A stretch of DNA of 14,869 nt, from the NCBI GenBank assembly GCA_005880075.1, contig VBJT01000123.1:5858-20726 (forward strand), read 5' to 3'. Under the pieces are notes generated by a model. It saw nothing but the letters and a program-made list of their open reading frames with translations. It was not told the DNA's origin and ran no database searches. The DNA is from Chloroflexota bacterium (lineage in GTDB: Bacteria; Chloroflexota; Dehalococcoidia; SM23-28-2; RBG-16-64-32). How positions within the stretch are numbered: position 1 is the first letter of the stretch; each line of letters starts with the position of its first letter. Below are positions 7,764-13,029 of the stretch, one piece after another. Both the position numbers and the translations under genes were made by a program.

Positions 7764-8671
7764 TGCTCTCCAACCGCAATCTCTGGGGGGCGCTCGCGGG
7801 ATTCGGCGTCGCGTCGATTCTCAGCGGCATCGGCATACTCGCCGCAACCGATACCGAGCACGCGTGGGGTTGGGCGTTAGTCGTCCTAGGTAGCATCGCG
7901 GCCGTCGGCGGCGGAGGGCTGTATCTGGTCTCTGGGCCGCAGCCTCAACCTGCGAAGCCGGTGGCAAAGGCGCGAGCGGACAGTGGCAGCGTTTCAGTAG
8001 TCGGCGATAAGAACGTGACCATTAACATGCCGCAGCTGGGCAACATCAAAGCCGCGGCCGACCAGCTCACGGCGGTTGTAGCGCCAGCGCCGGTTGGCAA
8101 GTTGACCATCGAATGCCGAACGGAGCGGGGTATCAGACTAGGTGACGAGCGGGCCGCGCTGATGTATCTGGTGGTCAGCTATAGGGGAAGCGGCAAGGCG
8201 CGCAACGTCTACGCGAAGGTTGCAGAGATCGTCGAGCACACAACTATGACGATCAACAGCGTGACGCGCCCCTACCGACATCGCCGTTATGAGCATCAGG
8301 ACATCTTCTTGAAGTGGGAAGCGTCCGAGACGAGATACCACGACTTCCATACCACGGCAAGGCTTCGAGTCGCGAGGGGCAGAGCCGGTAACGGCCAATA
8401 TGGTCTCGCGAACGTGGAGCCTCCCGGTGGGTTAAGGCTGTCCCTATTCGACATCTATGAAATCACCGTAGAAATAGCGGCAGACAATGCGCCAGTGTTG
8501 CGAGAGAAGCTGTTCGTCCGCATGGCTGAGAACACTACGCGTGATGGAAACCGCGTAACTATATGGCCCGGCCCGTATAAGGTGGACTTCCGCAGATGGG
8601 CTGATTCAGATCAGCCGGAGGGCGAGCAGGACCTTGATGCGATGCGGCGGGAGGCGGAGCGCAGCACCTAA
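7757..8671 (+). CDS. Unknown protein with two N-terminal TM helices and a soluble C-terminal domain
   Basis: This 304-residue protein starts at GTG 7757 (GGTGA 6 nt upstream); ATG 7763 is an equal alternative two codons later. It has two hydrophobic helices at about 9-30 and 37-59 with a short acidic loop (ATDTEHAWG), a Pro/Ala/Lys linker, then a segment SVSVVGDKNVTINMP. The remainder (about 110-285) is a beta-rich soluble domain with many Arg and aromatic residues (for example ALMYLVVSYRGSGKARNVY and RLSLFDIYEITVEIA). Both ends of the TM pair are probably cytosolic, but orientation is a guess. I do not recognise the family and no catalytic motif stands out. It is single-gene, convergent with the next gene across a small hairpin. 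Confidence 0.75.
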   Translation: MPMLSNRNLWGALAGFGVASILSGIGILAATDTEHAWGWALVVLGSIAAVGGGGLYLVSGPQPQPAKPVAKARADSGSVSVVGDKNVTINMPQLGNIKAAADQLTAVVAPAPVGKLTIECRTERGIRLGDERAALMYLVVSYRGSGKARNVYAKVAEIVEHTTMTINSVTRPYRHRRYEHQDIFLKWEASETRYHDFHTTARLRVARGRAGNGQYGLANVEPPGGLRLSLFDIYEITVEIAADNAPVLREKLFVRMAENTTRDGNRVTIWPGPYKVDFRRWADSDQPEGEQDLDAMRREAERST

Positions 8672-8680
8672 GCTAGGTGC
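8664..8680. terminator. Small hairpin between convergent unknown genes
   Basis: GCACCTA (8664-8670), loop AGC, TAGGTGC (8674-8680) form a perfect 7-bp stem. It overlaps the plus-strand stop TAA (8669-8671) and lies 5 bp from the stop of the minus-strand gene. No U tract follows on either strand, so it is at best a weak bidirectional terminator. Confidence 0.35.
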
Positions 8681-8684
8681 AAGC

Positions 8685-9215
8685 TCAACGAGACAGCCTT
8701 CGCCAGCGCTGGCCTACGCGGGCCTTGATCCTCGCTAGATCGCGCTGACTGACGACCCCTTCCGCCAGTGCTGTCTCCTCTAGTTCGTTAGCGTGCGAAG
8801 CCAAGGCATCAGAGGTTGATCTCAGGCACGTTTGCGTCCCAGCCCTGATCTGCTCTGGATCGCGCTCGGCCGATGAAGCGCCCGCGCGCTCGAGATAATG
8901 CCGGTGAATTTCAAGGATAAGCGCCAACCTCAATTGCTGTTCACGATCCTTGTCCCAGACCACGCCGTGATCCCTGATCATTATTCTAGAGTTGGTCCAT
9001 TCGGTGGCATTCCCTCGGTATCCCCACAGGCGCGCCTCGCTCTCACACATGCCTTCGCGGATCATGCTGATGTAGTAATCGATTTCGCCAGTGGCTACAG
9101 CGCTGAGGCTGGTGCCAAGCGCTGTTAGCGCGACGAATTGAAACTGAGTCTCTTCAATGGCGTGCAACGTGTCGGATTTGTGCACCCGTCGATCAGCCCA
9201 CTCCTTTATTCCCAT
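8685..9215 (-). CDS. Unknown helical protein, 176 residues
   Basis: The ATG is at 9215-9213 and the gene ends TGA. The protein is predicted mostly helical and charged, with a mildly hydrophobic stretch FQFVALTALGTSLSAVATG at about 27-45 that may be a weak membrane or core helix. The rest includes acidic/basic helices (DREQQLRLALILEIHRHYLERAG) and a basic C-terminus, RIKARVGQRWRRLSR. One cysteine-containing region (MCESEARLWGYRG) is noted, without a recognisable metal site. The SD is weak. It lies 21 bp downstream of the decayed two-TM gene on the same strand, so both may descend from one operon. No family recognised and no function proposed. Confidence 0.6.
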   Translation of the reverse strand: MGIKEWADRRVHKSDTLHAIEETQFQFVALTALGTSLSAVATGEIDYYISMIREGMCESEARLWGYRGNATEWTNSRIMIRDHGVVWDKDREQQLRLALILEIHRHYLERAGASSAERDPEQIRAGTQTCLRSTSDALASHANELEETALAEGVVSQRDLARIKARVGQRWRRLSR

Positions 9216-9236
9216 GGCGAGTGGCCTACGCGCTGT

Positions 9237-9495
9237 TCAGGTGTCTCTTGAGGCGACGATGCGCTCTAGCTCACGCTCAAAGGGGTCGCCGTAGATTAGC
9301 CCGCGAACCAGGTGCGTCAACACCATGCCATGAGCCCGAGCAAGATCAAGCGCATCAACGCGCCGACGGGCCACACCCCAGCATCGTAGACGACGTCCGA
9401 CAGCCAGTACCCGACGCTGAGAACGACGAGGGCGATGACCGTCCAAAGTACGAGCCCGATGATTCAGTGCGGAGCGCGATCAACCTACTCTTCAT
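9237..9495 (-). pseudogene. Frameshifted small two-TM membrane protein
   Basis: Three minus-strand pieces in different frames join into one plausible protein of about 85 residues. Piece one starts at ATG 9495 (MKSRLIALRTE). At about 9461-9465 the frame must shift by one base to reach IIGLVLWTVIALVVLSVG, then YWLSDVVYDAGVWPVGALM and RLILLGLMAWC, which form two clear TM helices and end at TGA 9319-9317. A second shift there leads to THLVRGLIYGDPFERELER and IVASRDT, ending at TGA 9239-9237. Neither TM piece has its own start with an SD. The simplest reading is a two-TM protein with an amphipathic tail, disrupted by two single-base deletions. Assembly error is an alternative. No family recognised. 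Confidence 0.6.
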
Positions 9496-9630
9496 GGCTT
9501 GGTTAGGCTACCATCGCGCGAGAACTTCCCCAATAGGTTTGTTGACGCGTTAGCACAAGAAATCTGCATGAACGCAGTGCACGGCACCTGGCCTTTGCTG
9601 GCCGTAGCAGTGAACAAAATAATGACGGGC

Positions 9631-9726
9631 CTAGAGTTCTTCCTTGAACAGGTCGCGCATCATTGCTGCGGTCTGGTCCATCTTGTCCTGAAGCAGGGTT
9701 CGCTGGTCTGCATCTGGATCCGGCAC
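9631..9726 (-). CDS. Possible 31-residue small protein or gene fragment
   Basis: From GTG 9726 to TAG 9631 the minus strand encodes a polar helical peptide (PDPDADQRTLLQDKMDQ, then TAAMMRDLFKEEL). Codon use looks like coding DNA. The upstream frame is closed by TAG a few codons earlier, and no close SD is seen, only an AAGGGGGT about 20 nt away. It may be a small gene or the 3' remnant of a longer one. It is on the same strand as, and upstream of, the decayed membrane protein. Confidence 0.3.
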   Translation of the reverse strand: MPDPDADQRTLLQDKMDQTAAMMRDLFKEEL

Positions 9727-9812
9727 TCGATAGTGCCACTACCCCCTTAGAGATCGCGCCCGCATCCGCTAATCTAAAGGCGATGACCCCGCACCCTAAA
9801 TCACCGCCGTCC

Positions 9813-9838
9813 CCCGGTGCGCTGCTCCGCGCACCGGG
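9813..9838. repeat. Perfect 10-bp GC-rich inverted repeat
   Basis: CCCGGTGCGC (9813-9822) and GCGCACCGGG (9829-9838) are perfect complements around the 6-base loop TGCTCC. No U tract lies on either side, so it is not a standard intrinsic terminator. Its role is unknown. Confidence 0.7.
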
Positions 9839-9892
9839 CCGCAGGAGCGCCGTCTGATTGAAAATTCAATTGCCTGTTCACGAATCGGATTC

Positions 9893-9929
9893 AATCAAAC
9901 AAAACCGCCCAGTCCGCACGGGCTGGGCG
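9893..9929 (-). terminator. Rho-independent terminator, minus strand
   Basis: The bases 9906-9929 form an 11-bp stem (one G-T pair) closed by CGCCCAG/CTGGGCG with a tight loop at about 9916-9919. On the minus strand it is followed by GTTTTGTTTG (9905-9896), a good U tract. It lies about 150 bp after the stop of the metalloprotease gene and 27 bp after the small ORF at 9956-10015, and would end transcripts of either. Confidence 0.75.
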
Positions 9930-9955
9930 ACGAAAAAGGAAAAATCGCAGGAGGC

Positions 9956-10015
9956 TCAATCAAAGACCACGAACACACCACCAAAACCAATCGATTTCCA
10001 CGCACGAAAAACCAT
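9956..10015 (-). CDS. Candidate 19-residue peptide enclosed by an inverted repeat
   Basis: ATG at 10015-10013 has AAGG (10026-10023) seven bases upstream, a suitable Shine-Dalgarno, and runs to TGA at 9958-9956. The peptide MVFRAWKSIGFGGVFVVFD is hydrophobic and aromatic with a basic patch near the start. The stop codon sits within one arm of the 10-bp inverted repeat, and the other arm lies about 20 bp before the start codon, so the ORF fills the loop. A terminator follows. This layout resembles leader peptides or small hydrophobic toxins, but chance is possible in so short an ORF. Confidence 0.25.
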   Translation of the reverse strand: MVFRAWKSIGFGGVFVVFD

Positions 10016-10076
10016 TGATTGACCTTCGATTTCGCCTGATTGAGCCCGCTCAGCCGGTCAGAAAGCGGTGGGAGCC

Positions 10077-10748
10077 CTAATAGCACACGATGGCGAAGTC
10101 GCTGGGTTGGGCGTAAGAGCCGGGCGGGGCTGCCAGCCACATGTAGGGGTGGTCGTCGCCATGCTGCCAGCCAAGGTAGTGCCCGAGCTCGTGCGCAACA
10201 ACGCTCGACCATTCGCCGACGACTCCCCAGCAGTCGGGGTTGATCCATATTTCGTAGCTAGCGGGCGTGCTGTGGGCGTAGCCCAGGACTCTTGCGTTCA
10301 GGAGCGGCGTAACCGGGCCGAATTTGACGGGCAAGCCGGTGCCGTCAATTCGGAATTTCTGACAGCCGAAGTAAGGAGTCAAAAGATCGACACCGGCCTG
10401 TACTGCACCCATTAGCTCTGCGTCGACGACGTGGATGCTGAGGGCGTCCAGGCAGAAGCCGGAAGGGGCGGTCGGCGGCTGAACGGCGGGCAGGGGTTTA
10501 GGCGGCGGCGGTGCAGGCGTGATCATTGGGCGAGGGACCGGCGTTGAAGTCCGGGCCGGGCTCGGGGCGGGCGTTCGGGGCGGCGCTGGCTGAGGAGAGG
10601 CAGAAGGGGAAGGGGCCGCCCTGAGTAGGTCATTCCGGCCGGCCGCCTGCGTCGCGCCGCCTTCGCCGACGGCTCGCGCGGATATTAAGGGCACCGCGAG
10701 GAGCAGTGCGACGACCACGCAGCACCACTTTGCGCTGATTCTTGTCAA
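10077..10748 (-). CDS. Secreted zinc metalloprotease with HExxHxxGxxH motif
   Basis: The preferred start is TTG 10748, five bases after AAAGGAG (plus 10754-10760). A longer TTG start at 10766 is in frame but lies upstream of this SD. The 223-residue protein has a signal peptide (TRISAKW, hydrophobic VVVALLLAVPLI, cleavage near SARA-VG), a Pro/Ala/Ser/Thr-rich linker at about 45-95, and a small C-terminal domain. This has HELGHYLGWQH (H186, E187, H190, G193, H196), the zinc-binding sequence of metzincins/matrixins. Four cysteines (C99, C129, C173, C222) could form two disulfides outside the cell. The catalytic domain is only about 130 residues, shorter than most matrixins. A Met at 203 soon after the motif might not be the true Met-turn. 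The substrate is unknown. It should act extracytoplasmically, with the linker as spacer. Confidence 0.85.
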   Translation of the reverse strand: MTRISAKWCCVVVALLLAVPLISARAVGEGGATQAAGRNDLLRAAPSPSASPQPAPPRTPAPSPARTSTPVPRPMITPAPPPPKPLPAVQPPTAPSGFCLDALSIHVVDAELMGAVQAGVDLLTPYFGCQKFRIDGTGLPVKFGPVTPLLNARVLGYAHSTPASYEIWINPDCWGVVGEWSSVVAHELGHYLGWQHGDDHPYMWLAAPPGSYAQPSDFAIVCY

Positions 10749-10753
10749 AACGA

Positions 10754-10760
10754 CTCCTTT
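10754..10760 (-). promoter_or_regulatory. Shine-Dalgarno deciding the metalloprotease start
   Basis: AAAGGAG on the minus strand (plus CTCCTTT) is followed by five bases and then TTG 10748. It rules against the upstream TTG 10766, which has this SD inside its coding frame. Confidence 0.65.
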
Positions 10761-10766
10761 AATCAA

Positions 10767-11166
10767 GATCGGTCCGACTAACGAGGTTCCCCGGGGCCGC
10801 AGGCAAGCGGCAGTGACGAGGAGGACCCGTGGGAGGGCTCCGGTGCCGCAGACCGGCCCGCTGCCTTCTAAACGGTGAGGTAGCAGCGGGAATCTGGCAT
10901 GGGTGAGAGGCCCGTTCCGGACAAGCAGACGGGTTACGAGGAGAATCGTTAGGGAGTAGTTAACAGGTTACGGTAAGCGTTTAGGAAATTGGTCTTCGGG
11001 GAAAGGTTGCTCGGTCTAGCGGTTGGGAGTCTGTAACGAGGCACGGCCTACGCCCGTCACTTATGTCACAGGCCTGTCCCGATACACCCCCGTCTCGCGG
11101 AATGGGCGAGCGCCGCGCCGCTTTAACGGACATCACTTCGGGATAGTTGCCGCCAGGAGGATGAGA
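10767..11166. other. 400-bp divergent intergenic region with overlapping hairpins
   Basis: No convincing gene is found here. Several inverted repeats occur: palindrome CCCCGGGG (10789-10796), GCCGC/GCGGC (10796-10800, 10807-10811), CCGGT/ACCGG (10840-10844, 10852-10856) extended by GGG/CCC, and CCCGCTGC/GCAGCGGG (10857-10864, 10883-10890). The last two stems share CCC at 10857-10859, so they cannot form together. On the minus strand this lies in the presumed leader of the metalloprotease gene. I could not pair a clear -35/-10 for either direction. Confidence 0.4.
11155..11160 (+). promoter_or_regulatory. Shine-Dalgarno deciding the Yip1-like gene start
   Basis: AGGAGG directly abuts ATG 11161 but is six bases from ATG 11167, the usual spacing, so 11167 is chosen as the start. 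The frame is open further upstream to 11023, but that part has no SD. Confidence 0.7.
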
Positions 11167-12471
11167 ATGCTGACACGATTGCTGTCTCGGGGTGCGCGGA
11201 AAGAGCAGGAGACTGTGCCCGCAACCGAGGAATCGGCGGCCGTCGCTGGACCGCACGTCGCGCGGGAGGGCGCGTCTTTGCTGTTCGTGCCGGTGGACGG
11301 CGGGATGTCGTTTAGACTGTTCTCGGCAAACGATCAGCGAGACGCTGCCGCCTTTGTCCAGGACGCCTTTCCGGGACTGGGGAGCAAATCGCTGTTCTTC
11401 GAGCCATTGCGGCCGGGGATGCAGGCGATGGACGGCGAGCAGGAGGAAGTACTGGTCGTCATCAACGACACGACGCGTCCGGGTACCGTCTACATTTCGT
11501 CTTTCATAGACACCGACTCGGCTGAGTCGTTCGTGGAGTTCGAGACGCGCGGCGGTCTGGACCCGAGCGCCGTGACCGTTCATAGGGGGATCGTGCACTC
11601 GCTCGAGATAGGACCGCCAAGCGGGCCTTACAGCACGCCGGTTCAAGCGCGACCCGCGGCCACGCCGACGGTGGCGGAGCCGGTGGCCACGGTGCCTACC
11701 CGGCCCGTTGGGCCAGTGGCAACAGCGCCGGTCAAGCCGGTGGAGCCGGTTGCCACGGTGCCGATCCAACCCGTAGCGCCGAAGAGGCCAGCGACCGTGC
11801 AGTCCTCCGTGAACGCACAGAAAGCCGCGGCTCCGCAGGGAAGAACGCGATCGACCGAAGGGTCGACGCCGAAAGAGGCAACGAGCCCACGTCCCGGGCT
11901 GATGGAATCGATACGGACATGGCCCGGCTGGGATACGCTTCCGGAGCGCATCAACGTAGCGGCGACGTTGAAGTGGCAGCAATACGAGGAGACGAAGGAA
12001 GACCCGATCGCGGTGAGTCAGGCGCGGGTAATGGTGGCGGCGGCAGCGACAGCGGGAGGCGTAGGGGCGTTCTGGGCAGGCCCAATCGCGGTCGTGATGT
12101 ATGCAGCAGCGGGACTGCTTGGCTGGCTGGCGGCGGCGCACCTGACGTACTGGGTGGGGACGGTCGTATTCCCGGGCCGAAAAGATTCGGAGAGCAAGGA
12201 ATTTCTGTTCAAGGTGCTCGGGTTGTGCCAGGCTCCGCGCTTGATATTGCTGGTGGGTATCGTGCTGCCCGTTATCGGCTTGGTAGTGCCGGCGATGTCT
12301 GTGCTGCTGCCGCTGATAGTCCTCGCCGTGCTGCTGTGGGTGCTGGTGACGATGGTCCCGGCGGCGCAGTATTCTCTGGAGATCGACCGGGAGTCAGCGA
12401 CCCTGACGGTACTGACGTCGTGGCTGGCGCTGTTCGCGATCTCGTTCGTAGTACCGGCGGTCCTGGTCTAG
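11167..12471 (+). CDS. Membrane protein: N-terminal domain, repetitive Pro/Val linker, Yip1-like C-terminus
   Basis: From ATG 11167 it is 434 residues. The N-terminal part (about 30-150) is soluble and acidic, with strands such as SLLFVPVDGGMSFRLF and EVLVVINDTTRPGTVYISSF. A linker follows at about 155-250, rich in Pro, Val, Ala and Thr, containing three tandem 11-residue units (EPVATVPTRPV, GPVATAPVKPV, EPVATVPIQPV). The C-terminal region from about 280 has four or five TM helices, with FLFKVLGLCQAPRLILL before a TM pair. That layout resembles Yip1-type membrane domains, which have no known enzymatic activity. No signal peptide is seen, so the N-terminal domain is probably cytosolic. It is followed after 171 bp by the ChaB gene. 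The Yip1 link is a recognition judgement and should be taken as tentative. Confidence 0.75.
   Translation: MLTRLLSRGARKEQETVPATEESAAVAGPHVAREGASLLFVPVDGGMSFRLFSANDQRDAAAFVQDAFPGLGSKSLFFEPLRPGMQAMDGEQEEVLVVINDTTRPGTVYISSFIDTDSAESFVEFETRGGLDPSAVTVHRGIVHSLEIGPPSGPYSTPVQARPAATPTVAEPVATVPTRPVGPVATAPVKPVEPVATVPIQPVAPKRPATVQSSVNAQKAAAPQGRTRSTEGSTPKEATSPRPGLMESIRTWPGWDTLPERINVAATLKWQQYEETKEDPIAVSQARVMVAAAATAGGVGAFWAGPIAVVMYAAAGLLGWLAAAHLTYWVGTVVFPGRKDSESKEFLFKVLGLCQAPRLILLVGIVLPVIGLVVPAMSVLLPLIVLAVLLWVLVTMVPAAQYSLEIDRESATLTVLTSWLALFAISFVVPAVLV
11677..11775 (+). repeat. Three tandem 33-bp coding repeats
   Basis: The units 11677-11709, 11710-11742 and 11743-11775 encode 11-residue copies that all follow xPVATxPxxPV. 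DNA identity is imperfect, mainly in third positions, so the repeat is old or selected at the protein level. Confidence 0.8.
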
Positions 12472-12642
12472 CGCCAGCTCGAGTGTCGATACGCGGCTTG
12501 CACTCCCGGATGAGCGGATCATAAGTCCACGCCCTGCAGCACGGACGAAGAATCACACCCGTTTGTAACCGGCCGGGCGAGTTCTGTTACCACTCGGTAA
12601 GCCTGTCCGCACGACGATGCCGGTGAAGAGAGGTGTTACGCC

Positions 12643-13017
12643 ATGCCTGGAGGACGGCGAACGGAGATCCCGAGCACGATCGAGCGATCCGGCAAAGAAG
12701 CGAAGGAGATCTGGAAGAAGACGCATGACAGCGCGGTCGAGACGTACGGTGAGGGGGGAGCTGCATACCGCGTGGCTTATGCGGCGCTGAAGCATCAGTA
12801 CGAGAAGAAGGGCGACAGGTGGGTGAAGAAGGGCTGGAAAGGGCCTTCCGACCCGCAAGCGGCGCGCGGGCCGACCACGCGTCCGCGCTCGAGTGACGAG
12901 CCGCGGGCGCCTACGGCCGGCGGCAAAGTTGCCCGGACGGCAAGTGAGGCGCGAAAGAAGGCGAAGCAGGCCCGCACCGAGTACGCTCAGAGCCGACGCC
13001 GGCGGGTTCGGGCTTAG
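12643..13017 (+). CDS. ChaB-domain protein with basic C-terminal tail
   Basis: The 124-residue protein carries a ChaB domain at about 8-68: IPSTIERSGKEAKEIW, then HDSAVETYGEGGAAYRVAYA, ALKHQYEKKGDRWVKKG and KGPSDP. ChaB was named as a putative regulator of the ChaA cation antiporter in enterobacteria, yet the domain is widespread in genomes that lack chaA, and no ion transporter lies in this window. The last 55 residues are disordered and rich in Arg, Lys, Ala and Pro, which suggests nucleic acid binding. The start ATG has AGAGGTG seven bases upstream. The 171-bp gap before it contains GTAAC...GTTAC near 12565-12595, an imperfect inverted pair, but no clear promoter. Convergent with the acyl-CoA dehydrogenase gene, 12 bp between stops. 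Confidence 0.88.
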   Translation: MPGGRRTEIPSTIERSGKEAKEIWKKTHDSAVETYGEGGAAYRVAYAALKHQYEKKGDRWVKKGWKGPSDPQAARGPTTRPRSSDEPRAPTAGGKVARTASEARKKAKQARTEYAQSRRRRVRA

Positions 13018-13029
13018 GTACAGTCTTAT

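Larger units (their letters stand above)
9727..10076. other. Structured intergenic region with repeated TGATTGA motifs
   Basis: This 350-bp stretch has no conventional gene. It holds a perfect GC-rich stem (9813-9822 with 9829-9838, 6-base loop), a TGATTGAA/TTCAATCA pair (9855-9862 and 9890-9897), a minus-strand terminator (9893-9929) and a 10-bp inverted repeat GGCTCAATCA/TGATTGAGCC (9953-9962 and 10037-10046) around a 19-codon ORF. The heptamer TGATTGA occurs at 9855, 10016 and 10037 on plus and at 9891-9897 and 9956-9962 on minus. Most of it is AT-richer than the flanks. It may be the 3' UTR of the protease gene or a separate small RNA. Confidence 0.6.

Noticed and set aside
9221..9553. 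110-codon plus-strand frame over 9221-9553
   Set aside because: It is the antisense of the decayed two-TM gene and has shadow-like composition (Arg, His, Pro).
9503..9739. 78-codon minus-strand open frame over 9503-9739
   Set aside because: Arg/Ser/Cys-rich out-of-frame reading; the 31-codon frame at 9631-9726 in the same stretch is more protein-like.
9813..9838. Integron attC or transposon end at the 10-bp GC-rich stem
   Set aside because: No integrase or transposase in the window, no R/L box sequences and no target-site duplication visible.
10899..10952. 17-residue ORF (MGERPVPDKQTGYEENR) in the divergent spacer
   Set aside because: Short, no Shine-Dalgarno at proper distance, no overlap with a structured unit; could be chance.
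10999..11045. tRNA-like string near TCTAGCGGTTGGGAG
   Set aside because: No acceptor stem, anticodon arm or GGTTCGA T-arm can be built around it.
11023..11166. N-terminal extension of the Yip1-like gene upstream to 11023
   Set aside because: No SD at the upstream starts, while AGGAGG sits ideally before ATG 11167; the extension is Arg-rich and unlike protein sequence.
10981..12141. Long minus-strand open frame (386 codons) opposite the Yip1-like gene
   Set aside because: Arg/His-rich composition typical of an antisense shadow in GC-rich DNA; the plus-strand frame has domains, SD and normal composition.
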